A stretch of 56,433 nucleotides of DNA, taken from NCBI GenBank assembly GCA_049419605.1, contig JBMSKF010000008.1, forward strand, positions 1 through 56,433, read 5' to 3'. The notes beneath the pieces are model-generated. The model was not told the origin of the DNA. It saw only the letters and a program-made list of their open reading frames with translations, and ran no database searches. Position numbers and translations under genes: made by a program. Source of the DNA: UBA970 sp049419605 (GTDB lineage Bacteria > Bacillota_I > Bacilli_A > RFN20 > CAG-826). Positions 1 to 7,835 of the stretch are shown piece by piece (the first letter of the stretch is position 1; each line of letters begins with the position of its first letter).

Positions 1-258
1 GATTTTTCACAAACGGTGTTACCAATCCTTTCAATCACAGCAAGTAAAGATCAAATTCTCGATGTAGACACCTATCAAGCAGCAAGAGCTTATCATTCTT
101 CATTGACCACCTTAGTTTCTATTGAAGGTGGCAATCATAGTCAATTTGGTGATTATGGTCTTCAACGAGGCGATGGAGTGGCTCAAATTAATGTTGAAAG
201 ACAGTTGCAACTTACCATCTCTGCCATTACAAGTTGGTTAGCGACGTTGATTCCATAA
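1..258 (+). CDS. alpha/beta hydrolase, C-terminal part (5' end outside window)
   Basis: The reading frame is open from base 1, so this is the last ~85 residues of a longer protein. It contains a short 'SITASKDQILD' stretch followed by 'GGNHSQFGDYG'. These resemble the acid and histidine segments at the end of alpha/beta hydrolases: Asp in the SKD loop and His in GGNH as the last two members of the triad. The following 'QRGDG' is typical of the small alpha/beta hydrolase group with this ending. The nucleophile serine would lie outside the window. Its 3' end overlaps the convergent membrane-protein gene by about 21 bases. Substrate cannot be inferred. Confidence 0.7.
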   Translation, partial: DFSQTVLPILSITASKDQILDVDTYQAARAYHSSLTTLVSIEGGNHSQFGDYGLQRGDGVAQINVERQLQLTISAITSWLATLIP

Positions 259-795
259 CATTAACAATCCATAGCCAATCATCGGGATAAATGCAACGTA
301 CCAAGCCTTAAAGAGTTGCTTTGAACGAAGAATACTCCAACCATATAAAACGAAAAAATCTACTGTCATGATGCCCACTAATGCATCATCAAAAAATTGA
401 TTAAAATATAGTTCTGGATTCCCATTAGTAAAACCATTGTAAATTACAAAAAAGGTTAAAAATACTATCAAAGACAAGAAAATTTTTGCTAACATAGAAA
501 ACTTGTGATGATGATTCTCAACTTTATTGAATCCCCATAAGATGCTAAACGCGCCGCCAATAAAACCGAGTAAATAAGGTATCATCCCGAATTTTCTTCT
601 ATTTTGAAAATAGAGATAATCCAATAAAAAATAGAATGGCACAAGGCCCATCACATTAAAAAATTGAGCAGCAAAGGCATCCGCTTCGCCTATCAATAAT
701 AATGTAATGATTGGCGATTCAACCCCAAAAACAAGCAAATACACCATTGTATAAACGATCAATGTTAACCAAATAATCAAGGGAATCTTTTTCAT
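238..795 (-). CDS. hypothetical six-helix membrane protein beside carotenoid desaturase
   Basis: The 185-residue protein has about six hydrophobic segments, near residues 5-25, 45-66, 73-90, 102-123, 138-158 and 164-182. It has no cleavable signal or catalytic motif I recognise. Its start overlaps the stop of the upstream desaturase gene by 4 bases (ATGA), so the two are almost certainly cotranscribed and translationally coupled. The segment 'FFNVMGLVPFYFLLDYL' followed by a Gly-rich helix faintly recalls an uncharacterised membrane family of cyanobacteria and plant plastids ('FNLMGxWP'), but that is from memory and weak. A role in carotenoid synthesis, cyclisation or membrane placement is only a neighbourhood inference. 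Confidence 0.65.
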   Translation of the reverse strand: MKKIPLIIWLTLIVYTMVYLLVFGVESPIITLLLIGEADAFAAQFFNVMGLVPFYFLLDYLYFQNRRKFGMIPYLLGFIGGAFSILWGFNKVENHHHKFSMLAKIFLSLIVFLTFFVIYNGFTNGNPELYFNQFFDDALVGIMTVDFFVLYGWSILRSKQLFKAWYVAFIPMIGYGLLMLWNQRR

Positions 796-2273
796 GACCC
801 AATGAGATCTGCAACAATTAATGCGGATTGATAAATCGTGGGTAGACCACTACCTGGATGGGTACCACCACCTACGAGATATACATTTTTAAAACTTTGA
901 AATTGATTATGTGGTCTTAAATATAGTAGTTGACTAAAATCATGCGACAAATTAAAATTCGCGCCTAAATGGACATGATATTGATTTTGCCAATCGAGTG
1001 GAGAAATGATGTGTTGTTGAACAATATGTTTTCTTAGGTCTTTCATGCCAGGTAACTTTTCAATCCTTGCTAAAATAGAATCTGTATAAGACTTCGTCAT
1101 TGTTTTCCAGTCAATATTCGCTTTTAAATTAGGAACAGGTACTAAAATGTACATTGCACTATGATGAATGGGTGCAAAACTTGGATCGATCACACTTGGA
1201 TTTTGAATATAAAAAGAAGGGTCTTTTGACAATACTAAATCCTTCGTAAGATCTTTGACATAATGAGCATAATCCTTAGAGAATATGATGCTGTGATGTG
1301 AAAGTGGAAAAACGCGATTAAGGCCCAAGTAGATATTAAAGGTTGAACATGAATAATGTAAGGATGACAAACCTTTATTTTGATAACGTTTAGGACGATG
1401 TTTTTCATCGATTAATGACATGACATGACTAAAATCACCATTGATGACAAGGTGATCGATGTTGATCCATTTTTGGTTGACCTTAATGCGTTGTATTTTC
1501 TTATGAATCACATCCATCTTCACGATAGGTTGTGAAAGTTTAATCGTAACGCCTAATTCAACGGCGACCTTTGCCATCGCCTCATTGATTTGATATAAAC
1601 CACCCATCACATGAAAGATACCGTATTCATGTTCCATAAAAGACAACATGCTAAAAATAGAGGGGCATTCCCAAGGTGACATTCCTAAATATTTAGCTTG
1701 AAACGCCATCGAATAAATTAATTCATCTTGATGAAAAAACTTTTTTAATCGTTGATAGAGTGACTTTCCTAAATCAATTTCATCTAGTGCAGCTAAGACT
1801 TTTGGATTTAAAAATTGAAAAGGAGAATGGAACGGTAATTGTAAAACAGGTAATAATTTTTTCAATCGACGAGATTCTTTTTTTAGATACAACTGATAAC
1901 CATTTTCTTCACCAGGAAAAACGCGATGAATTTCTTTCATCATTTTTCCATGATCTTGATAAGGTTTAAAAATTTTGTTTGTGAAATATAAATCGTAAAG
2001 GGGGTCGATTGGTTTTAACGTTACATAGTCCTCAAGTTTCCGACCAATACTTTTAAATACCTCATCTAATACAAAACGATAAATAAAGAATGTGGGACCT
2101 GCATCAAATTTGTATTCACCTAATGTAACTAAGCTGGAACGACCGCCCACTTGGCTATTTTTTTCATAGATGGTGACGTCATGGCCTTGATGAGCAAGTA
2201 AGATGCTTGCTGCTAATCCACCTGGACCAGCACCTAGAATTGCAATTTTATAAGCAGATTTGTTTTTTTTCAT
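792..2273 (-). CDS. phytoene/diapophytoene desaturase-like FAD enzyme (CrtI/CrtN family)
   Basis: This 493-residue flavoprotein begins with a dinucleotide-binding fold, 'AILGAGPGGLAASILLAHQG' (residues ~11-30), followed by an acidic residue and 'GGRSS'. It ends with the family signature 'GGGTHPGSGLPTIYQSA' (near residues 468-484). Length and both motifs fit CrtI/CrtN carotenoid desaturases, which introduce double bonds into phytoene or dehydrosqualene at the membrane. The related oxygenase CrtP and retinol saturase-like members share these motifs, so the exact substrate is open. No phytoene or squalene synthase is in the window. Some acholeplasmas are known to make carotenoids, which fits. 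The start has no strong Shine-Dalgarno but lies ~17 bases after a TATAAT. Confidence 0.85.
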   Translation of the reverse strand: MKKNKSAYKIAILGAGPGGLAASILLAHQGHDVTIYEKNSQVGGRSSLVTLGEYKFDAGPTFFIYRFVLDEVFKSIGRKLEDYVTLKPIDPLYDLYFTNKIFKPYQDHGKMMKEIHRVFPGEENGYQLYLKKESRRLKKLLPVLQLPFHSPFQFLNPKVLAALDEIDLGKSLYQRLKKFFHQDELIYSMAFQAKYLGMSPWECPSIFSMLSFMEHEYGIFHVMGGLYQINEAMAKVAVELGVTIKLSQPIVKMDVIHKKIQRIKVNQKWINIDHLVINGDFSHVMSLIDEKHRPKRYQNKGLSSLHYSCSTFNIYLGLNRVFPLSHHSIIFSKDYAHYVKDLTKDLVLSKDPSFYIQNPSVIDPSFAPIHHSAMYILVPVPNLKANIDWKTMTKSYTDSILARIEKLPGMKDLRKHIVQQHIISPLDWQNQYHVHLGANFNLSHDFSQLLYLRPHNQFQSFKNVYLVGGGTHPGSGLPTIYQSALIVADLIGS

Positions 2274-2290
2274 GATTTTTCAATAAACTT

Positions 2291-2296
2291 ATTATA
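2291..2296 (-). promoter_or_regulatory. -10 box of the desaturase unit
   Basis: Reverse-strand TATAAT, preceded by TG, lies 17 bases upstream of the desaturase ATG. No convincing -35 is visible at 17 bases. The leader would be only about 10 bases. Confidence 0.45.
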
Positions 2297-2328
2297 CATT
2301 TGAATCATTTGATTTGCTGTTAAAACAA

Positions 2329-2356
2329 TTGCATTTTTCCTAAATTAGTGTATATT
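2329..2356 (+). promoter_or_regulatory. promoter of the rimP-nusA-infB operon
   Basis: TTGCAT (2329-2334) and TATATT (2351-2356) are separated by 16 bases and would start transcription near 2363, exactly at the 5' base of the first leader hairpin. It is divergent from the desaturase promoter, and the two share the same 168-base gap. Confidence 0.6.
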
Positions 2357-2362
2357 AAAGAT

Positions 2363-2431
2363 GCTTAGGACCAATTCTTAAGCCCTCGCAAGAACATTAC
2401 GAGAGTGGAGTAATCCACTCTTTGTTTTTTT
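2363..2431 (+). terminator. rimP leader with intrinsic terminator (attenuator)
   Basis: Three successive hairpins fill the leader. P1 pairs GCTTA (2363-2367) with TAAGC (2379-2383). P2 pairs CTCG (2385-2388) with CGAG (2400-2403). P3 is a perfect 8-bp stem, AGAGTGGA (2402-2409) with TCCACTCT (2414-2421), closed by a GTAA tetraloop (GNRA type) and followed by TTGTTTTTTT. P3 is a textbook intrinsic terminator between promoter and rimP, and P2 shares its last two bases with P3, so the two could compete. Attenuation of the rimP-nusA operon is the natural reading; the regulator, possibly NusA itself, is inferred. Confidence 0.75.
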
Positions 2432-2441
2432 AAGGAGAAAC

Positions 2442-2909
2442 ATGACACTGATTGAAAAAATAGAAACCTTGATAAAACCACCAATTATCTCACTTGGATT
2501 AAGCTTGTTTGAAGTTTCATTAACGTTAGAACAAGGAGAGAAATTTCTCCGGGTTCTCATAGAAAAACCCCAAGGTAGAATCGGCCTTCAAGAAATTATT
2601 CAGGTCACGCAAATGATTAATCCAATTCTCGACCAATCCGATTTAATTCTAGAACATTATGTCTTAGATGTAGCGAGTGCTGGTGTTGAACATCCAATCC
2701 ATCTCGATGATCTCAATCAATATCTACAAAGACAAATTTATATTCATCTTACTCATCCGATTAGTGGTGAAAATATGTTAGAGGGTAAGTTGATAGAAAT
2801 CGATCCTGATAGCATTCAGTTAGAGATTACGGTCAAAACAAAAAAGAAAATATTAAAGATTCAAAGAAAGGACATTGACTACGCGCGATTAGCAGTAGCA
2901 ATGAAATAA
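2442..2909 (+). CDS. rimP: ribosome maturation factor RimP
   Basis: RimP binds the 30S precursor and promotes assembly of the 3' domain in the cytoplasm. The 155-residue length is normal, and the N-terminal alpha/beta domain (residues ~1-85, with 'VASAGVEHPI' near its end) is followed by an SH3-like C-terminal barrel ending in 'RKDIDYARLAV'. It is first gene of the operon, directly upstream of nusA as in Bacillus and most bacteria. AGGAG at 2433 sits 5 bases before the ATG. The 5' leader carries an intrinsic terminator. Confidence 0.93.
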   Translation: MTLIEKIETLIKPPIISLGLSLFEVSLTLEQGEKFLRVLIEKPQGRIGLQEIIQVTQMINPILDQSDLILEHYVLDVASAGVEHPIHLDDLNQYLQRQIYIHLTHPISGENMLEGKLIEIDPDSIQLEITVKTKKKILKIQRKDIDYARLAVAMK

Positions 2910-2919
2910 GGAGACAACT

Positions 2920-4599
2920 ATGATTGACATGAAGGGACTTATTCAAGCGATTGATCTTATCGAACAAGAAAAGGGTATTTCTAAAGAAGCAATAATTGTT
3001 GCTTTAAAAGAAGCTTTAGAAAAAGCATATCGTAAACAATTAGGATCGATTGATGATGCGCTTGTAAGAGCAGATATTGATCTTAAAAAAGGTGTCATCA
3101 AACTTTATCAGTTAAAAACTGTTGTAGAAAATGTAGAAGATGATTTTTTAGAAATTTCTCTTGAAGAGTTGAAAGCTCAAGGTCTCACTTATCATATTGG
3201 TGATACTTATCAAATCGAAGCTTCACCCGAAGACTTCCAAAAATCTGCTGCCATGACAGTCAAAGCGATTTTAAGACAAAAAATTGCGGAAGCTGAAAAG
3301 TCTGCATTATTCGAAATTTATAAAGACAAAATTGGTGAAATGATTGTAGGACAAGTTGAAAAAATTGATGAACGATCTGCCATTATCAATATTGGAAGGA
3401 CATCTGTATATCTTCCGAGTTCTAAAAGAATCCCTGGGGAAACGTTTAAAGTTGGTGACCGCATTAAGTTATATGTTGTTGACGTTGAATCCACAACAAA
3501 AGGAGCACAGATCGCAGTCTCTCGCATTCATGAAGGGTTCTTAAAACGTTTATTCGAAGAAGAATTACCAGAAATTTATGAAGGTACCGTTATTATTAAA
3601 GATATCGCACGTGAAGCGGGTTTACGCTCCAAAGTTGCAGTCTATTCCATGGATCCCAATGTGGATGCAGCCGGTGCCTGTATTGGTCAAAACGGATCAC
3701 GAATTCAAAAGATTGTAGGTCAATTAGGTAATGCCAAGGATAAAGAAAAAATCGATATTATCGCATACACTGACAATCTTCCTTTATATTTAGTTGAATC
3801 TTTAAAGCCTGCACAAGTTACAGGCATTATTGTTGATGAAGTTAATAAAAAAGCGACCATGATTATTGCCGATGACAACCTTGGAACTGCAATCGGTCGT
3901 CGGGGTGTAAATCCAAGATTAGCGAGTAAATTAACCGGTTATCAAATCGAAATTAAGGATTTAACCAGCGCAACTGCAGAAGGTCTTCAATATCTTTCTG
4001 TTGACCAATTAAAGACGCAAGAAGAATTAAAAAAACAACGAGAAGCTTTACCCAACCCTGCCCAAGGACAAGTTCGCGTGGATGTTTCTAATCGTGTTCA
4101 TGATGAATCGTTTACCATGGAAGATGTAATGTCTCCTCGTCATGATGACGTGGTTGTTGAAAAAGCATCCGTTGATAAGGATGAAGCAGAAACCAACGAA
4201 ATTGGCGTTCAAAATGACGTTAAGGTCACTGAGCCAAATGGGGTTTCTGAAGTTAATGTGACTGCAAAACCGACCACATTTCAAGAAGCGCCAAAAGTTA
4301 CGGTGGTTAAGACAACTAAAACCCTCGAAGAACTTGAAAAACAACTTGAGCAACAAAAAGCTCGTACTCCAAGACCAGATCGCTTTGATAAGAAGAAAAA
4401 GCCCTTCAAGAAAAAAGAACGCGACGACAAACCCGCTACTCCAAACATTGGAGCTTCTTCTGAACCAATCAACCCTGCAAATTTCATGAAGATTTATGAT
4501 GATGAAACGCCTGCAGTAGAAGAGTCTACCTTACCAGAAGTCGAAGAAGCAGAAACTGAAATCGAGGATTTTGATGAATACTACGATGAAGAAAAGTAA
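2920..4599 (+). CDS. nusA: transcription termination/antitermination factor NusA with long acidic C-terminal extension
   Basis: NusA binds RNA polymerase and nascent RNA, controlling pausing, termination and antitermination. The N-terminal polymerase-binding domain (~1-130), S1 domain (~135-200), and two KH domains (~200-345, including 'GACIGQNGSRIQKI' and 'GTAIGRRGVNPRLA') are all present. At 559 residues it is far longer than the ~370-residue Bacillus protein. Residues ~355-559 form a low-complexity, Glu/Lys/Pro-rich tail ending in a run of acidic residues. Mycoplasma NusA proteins also carry long tails, so this supports a mollicute placement. AGGAGAC precedes the ATG; it overlaps rnpM by 14 bases. 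Confidence 0.95.
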   Translation: MIDMKGLIQAIDLIEQEKGISKEAIIVALKEALEKAYRKQLGSIDDALVRADIDLKKGVIKLYQLKTVVENVEDDFLEISLEELKAQGLTYHIGDTYQIEASPEDFQKSAAMTVKAILRQKIAEAEKSALFEIYKDKIGEMIVGQVEKIDERSAIINIGRTSVYLPSSKRIPGETFKVGDRIKLYVVDVESTTKGAQIAVSRIHEGFLKRLFEEELPEIYEGTVIIKDIAREAGLRSKVAVYSMDPNVDAAGACIGQNGSRIQKIVGQLGNAKDKEKIDIIAYTDNLPLYLVESLKPAQVTGIIVDEVNKKATMIIADDNLGTAIGRRGVNPRLASKLTGYQIEIKDLTSATAEGLQYLSVDQLKTQEELKKQREALPNPAQGQVRVDVSNRVHDESFTMEDVMSPRHDDVVVEKASVDKDEAETNEIGVQNDVKVTEPNGVSEVNVTAKPTTFQEAPKVTVVKTTKTLEELEKQLEQQKARTPRPDRFDKKKKPFKKKERDDKPATPNIGASSEPINPANFMKIYDDETPAVEESTLPEVEEAETEIEDFDEYYDEEK

Positions 4600-4855
4600 C
4601 ATTCCACTCCGTCGTTGTATGGCGACAGGTGAACAGTTACCCAAATCTTCTTTAATTCGATTGGTCAGAACGCCTGATGATACATTAATCATTGATCAAA
4701 CCCCATCCAATAAGGTGAATGGTCGTGGTGCTTATTTAAAGAAAGATCCTACCTTAATTGAAAAAGTTAAAAAAGGGAAGTTAATTCAAAAGCATCTCAA
4801 CATCGAACCAACAGAAGCGTTTTATCAAGAACTTGAATCGGTACTCAATGGATAA
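4586..4855 (+). CDS. rnpM: RNase P modulator RnpM (YlxR)
   Basis: An 89-residue member of the YlxR family. It has 'PLRRCMATGEQLPKSSLIR' near its start and 'NGRGAYL' in the middle, matching the family core RxCxATGE...PK...R and GRGAY. In Bacillus, YlxR/RnpM binds RNase P RNA and modulates its activity. I place the start at the ATG at 4586, which gives the canonical MKKSNIPLRR start and overlaps the end of nusA by 14 bases. The frame extends slightly further upstream to ATG 4574 and TTG 4571. Translational coupling to nusA is likely. Confidence 0.9.
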   Translation: MKKSNIPLRRCMATGEQLPKSSLIRLVRTPDDTLIIDQTPSNKVNGRGAYLKKDPTLIEKVKKGKLIQKHLNIEPTEAFYQELESVLNG

Positions 4856-5165
4856 ATGGTTTCAACAATTACACTTCGTGATGAAAGCAAGAACCTATCT
4901 AACTGGTGAACTTGCGATGAAAGCCCTAAGTAAGAAAAAAATATATTACGGCATTATTGCTTCGGATACTTCCAAATCGCATTTAAGTAGCATTGAGGAG
5001 AGATTACGTTTTTACCAAATTCCTTGGATTGTTACCTTATCAAAGTCAATCATGGAATCGTTGACACATAAGAAACAAGTTGTGTTCATTGGGATTACGA
5101 ATGCTGACTTAGCTAATATTCTCAAAGAAAAGGAGTCCTATCATGAAAAAACCTCCATTAAATAG
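4848..5165 (+). CDS. L7Ae-family ribosomal protein YlxQ
   Basis: A 105-residue protein matching the short L7Ae/L30e/S12e-type proteins encoded between ylxR and infB in Firmicutes. These proteins bind kink-turn RNA, and the family member in Bacillus is YlxQ. The 'ARTYLTGELAMKAL' N-terminal helix and the 'IYYGIIASDTSK' strand-turn resemble the family's 'G...V..AI..GKA.LVIIA.DAS' core. I chose ATG 4848, overlapping rnpM by 8 bases; an in-frame TTG at 4833 is the alternative. It overlaps infB by 23 bases. Binding of a kink-turn here is not shown by the sequence. Confidence 0.8.
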   Translation: MDKWFQQLHFVMKARTYLTGELAMKALSKKKIYYGIIASDTSKSHLSSIEERLRFYQIPWIVTLSKSIMESLTHKKQVVFIGITNADLANILKEKESYHEKTSIK

Positions 5166-6966
5166 ACAAGAAAATACCCAAGGGAATCTTGGTAAAACTG
5201 AAACTGCAAAAATTGCAGGTGATGTTTTTATTTATAATGAACCAATGACGTTGAGTGCTTTTGCCGCTAAACTCAACAAGCCTGCACCTGAAATCATTAA
5301 GTTTTTATTTTTAAATAAAAAAATGATCACGATGAATGCGATGTTAGATGATGAAACGATAGGTTTAGTTTGTTTACATTATGGATTAGATTTTAAAAAG
5401 GAAAAAATAGTCGCTGCAGAAAACATTGAAGAATACGTCATGAATGACTCAACAGATAGTTTAGTTGAACGGCCACCTGTGGTGACTATTATGGGGCATG
5501 TTGACCATGGTAAAACCACATTAATTGATGCCATTCGTAGCTCCAATATTGCCGAAGGTGAATTCGGTGGTATTTCTCAAGCGATCGGTGCATATCAACG
5601 AGAATTCAAAGGTAAGCGTATCACCTTTATTGATACTCCTGGACACGCTGCATTCACTGCCATGCGAAGCCGTGGTGCTAAAGTCACTGACATTGTCGTT
5701 TTAGTCGTCGCTGCCGATGATGGCGTCATGCCTCAAACTAAAGAAGCGATTGATCATGCTGTTGCCGCAGAAGTCCCTATTTTAGTTGCGATTAATAAGA
5801 TGGACAAACCTACAGCAAATCCAAAACGAGTTAAAGATGAATTAATGAAACTAAATATCATTGCTGAAGAATTCGGTGGGGAAAATATTTTTGTAGAAAT
5901 TTCTGCAAAAAATAAGACTGGTATTGATCAGCTTTTAGAAAATATTCTTTTAATCGCTGAGGTCAAAGAACTTAAAGCAAATCCAAATCGATTTGCTTCA
6001 GGAACTGTTTTAGAAGCTGTTCTAGATAAAAGAGAAGGTCCTAAGGCAACCTTATTGATTGAAAATGGAACTTTAAACGCATCTGATTATTTAGTTGTCG
6101 GAAGTGTATATGGTAAGGTTCGTCGCATGACAAATGAATATCATACAGCTTTAAAAAATGCGACACCATCAACTCCTGTTGAAGTCATTGGTCTTAGTGA
6201 AGTCCCCATTGCTGGTGATTCTTTCATGGCCTTTCCTACTGAAAAACAAGCTAGAGAAATCGCAGACAAAAGACAATTATTAAAGACAGAAAGTACCCGC
6301 CAATCTAATAATGCCAATTCCATTGAATCACTTAATGAAAAACTAAGTGCAGGTGATTTAACCTCTATCAATTTAATTATTAAAACAGACAATACTGGAT
6401 CACTTGAAGCGATTAAAGCTTCGTTAGAAAAATTAAACGCAGAAGGTGTGAAATTAAAAATCATCCGCACGGATATTGGTGCGATTACAGAAAATGATTT
6501 GATGTTAGCGTTGTCATCTAAAGCACTTATATATGGATTTAATATCCGTCCTGATGGTTCGATTCAACAAAAGGCGAATGAATTAAAAGTAGAAATTCGA
6601 CTCCATCGAATTATTTACGCATTATTAGAAGAAGTTGAATCCATGATGAAAGGCAAAGTAAAAATTAAAATGGTAGAGCAAAAGCTTGGTCAATTTGAAA
6701 TCCGACAAATATTCAAATTAACCAAAGCAGGAGTTGTTGCAGGTGGCATGGTCACCAGTGGCCAAATGGTCAACCAAGCAAGTATTCGGTTGCTTCGAAA
6801 CGGCGCGATTGTCCATGAAGGTAAGATTAGTTCTTTAAAACGTTTAAAGGACGAAGTCAAAGAAGTAAAATCAGGTTTTGAATGTGGAATTGTTATCGAA
6901 AATTTTCAAGAGATGAAAGTGGGAGATTTAATTGAAGCGTATCAAATGGTGGAGGATAAAGCATGA
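5143..6966 (+). CDS. infB: translation initiation factor IF-2
   Basis: IF-2 is the GTPase that recruits fMet-tRNA to the 30S subunit and joins the 50S. G1 is 'GHVDHGKT' at residues 118-125, with 'DTPGHAAF' (G3) and 'NKMD' (G4) following. The C-terminal half holds the domain II, III and fMet-tRNA-binding C2 regions. At 607 residues it is shorter than the Bacillus protein (~716), because the N-terminal region is reduced to one compact IF2_N-like segment (residues ~25-100). AAGGAG lies 7 bases ahead of the ATG inside ylxQ. The final A of its stop region overlaps rbfA as ATGA-type coupling. Confidence 0.96.
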   Translation: MKKPPLNRQENTQGNLGKTETAKIAGDVFIYNEPMTLSAFAAKLNKPAPEIIKFLFLNKKMITMNAMLDDETIGLVCLHYGLDFKKEKIVAAENIEEYVMNDSTDSLVERPPVVTIMGHVDHGKTTLIDAIRSSNIAEGEFGGISQAIGAYQREFKGKRITFIDTPGHAAFTAMRSRGAKVTDIVVLVVAADDGVMPQTKEAIDHAVAAEVPILVAINKMDKPTANPKRVKDELMKLNIIAEEFGGENIFVEISAKNKTGIDQLLENILLIAEVKELKANPNRFASGTVLEAVLDKREGPKATLLIENGTLNASDYLVVGSVYGKVRRMTNEYHTALKNATPSTPVEVIGLSEVPIAGDSFMAFPTEKQAREIADKRQLLKTESTRQSNNANSIESLNEKLSAGDLTSINLIIKTDNTGSLEAIKASLEKLNAEGVKLKIIRTDIGAITENDLMLALSSKALIYGFNIRPDGSIQQKANELKVEIRLHRIIYALLEEVESMMKGKVKIKMVEQKLGQFEIRQIFKLTKAGVVAGGMVTSGQMVNQASIRLLRNGAIVHEGKISSLKRLKDEVKEVKSGFECGIVIENFQEMKVGDLIEAYQMVEDKA

Positions 6967-7310
6967 ATCATCGCCAATCTAGGGTGAACTCTACCATTGT
7001 TAAGCACATTACAGATATCATCCAATTCTCATTAAAGAATCCTCATATTCGCTTTGTAACGGTCACAGATGCTCAAGTCACCGCCGATCATACCTTTGCA
7101 AAAATATATGTCTCTTTTATGGGTGCTGAAGATAGCCTAAAACAATTGGAGATTTTGAAAAAAGCAAAAGGATTTATTCGCACAGAATTAGCGCAGCGAA
7201 TGGATATTTATAAAGTTCCAGATTTATCTTTTATTCTGGATGACACTTTTGAAAAAGCTGAAAAACTTGAAAAAACAATTGCCGAAGCCAAAGCTAAAAT
7301 TAAAAAGTAG
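6963..7310 (+). CDS. rbfA: 30S ribosome-binding factor RbfA
   Basis: RbfA is a KH-fold cold-adaptation factor that binds immature 30S subunits near the 16S rRNA 5' helix. The 115-residue length is standard. The central 'VTVTDAQVTADHTFAKIYVSF' region has the family pattern of V-T-x-V-x-x-(S/T)-x-D-x-x-x-A-x-V/I-Y-V, and 'PDLSFILDDTFEKAEKLE' is the characteristic C-terminal helix (P-x-L-x-F-x-x-D). Its start overlaps infB by 4 bases, and its end overlaps the convergent GNAT gene by 11 bases, so the operon ends here. Confidence 0.94.
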   Translation: MNHRQSRVNSTIVKHITDIIQFSLKNPHIRFVTVTDAQVTADHTFAKIYVSFMGAEDSLKQLEILKKAKGFIRTELAQRMDIYKVPDLSFILDDTFEKAEKLEKTIAEAKAKIKK

Positions 7311-7782
7311 CCCTCTTTAAGTTTTTTTCCATTTCAATATGTTCAATGTTTGCCTCTAAAAAAGTTTTTCCTTTGGGACTATAACCCAAACTCATATAGA
7401 ATTGCTTTAAATGGATTTGCGCATGCAAGCGAATCGTCACGGTTGGGTAAAGACCAACAATGTATTGCTCAAACCAGCGCATCATCGTTTTACCATACCC
7501 TTGGTTTCGATACGATTTTAATAAGGCAATTCTACCGGGATGAATAACACCATCTTCATCTTTGTAATAACGCATGGTACCAATCGGAACAAAATCTAAA
7601 AAAAACAAAAATGAAACACTATGCGTGTCACTTCCATCAAATTCCTCATCAATAGCGATGCCTTGCTCTTCCACAAACACTTTGTATCTTAGATAACTGA
7701 CGGTCATACCCTCATACGCAGTGGTGACAAGTTTTACTTTTAAAGGTGAATTTGGAATGGTTAATAAATGCGGTGTGGCCAT
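7300..7782 (-). CDS. GNAT-family N-acetyltransferase
   Basis: A 160-residue acetyl-CoA-dependent acyltransferase. 'LRYKVFVEEQGI' (residues ~31-42) followed by 'EEFDGSD' is typical of the ElaA/YjcF-type GNAT proteins. 'ALLKSYRNQGYGKTMM' (near residues 87-102) matches the pyrophosphate-binding R-x-x-G-x-G loop of the fold, and 'FYMSLGY' matches the last helix. The acceptor is unknown. It sits alone on the minus strand inside the otherwise conserved rbfA-truB interval, so it looks like an insertion into an ancestral operon. A GAAGG lies about 10 bases upstream of the ATG. Confidence 0.85.
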   Translation of the reverse strand: MATPHLLTIPNSPLKVKLVTTAYEGMTVSYLRYKVFVEEQGIAIDEEFDGSDTHSVSFLFFLDFVPIGTMRYYKDEDGVIHPGRIALLKSYRNQGYGKTMMRWFEQYIVGLYPTVTIRLHAQIHLKQFYMSLGYSPKGKTFLEANIEHIEMEKNLKRATF

Positions 7783-7808
7783 TAGATGTGCCTTCTTTCT
7801 ACTGATAA

Positions 7809-7817
7809 TGTTATGAT
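7809..7817 (+). promoter_or_regulatory. possible extended -10 of truB-ribF
   Basis: TG-T-TATGAT lies 18 bases before the truB ATG and would give a leader of about 12 bases. AGGA at 7823 could serve as a weak Shine-Dalgarno. No clear -35. A promoter is needed here because the GNAT gene on the other strand separates truB from the infB operon. Confidence 0.4.
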
Positions 7818-7835
7818 GTTATAGGAACTTAATCA

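Noticed and set aside
4048..4487. Minus-strand open frames opposite the NusA tail
   Set aside because: They are shadows of the low-complexity coding strand, with no ribosome binding site and no recognisable family.
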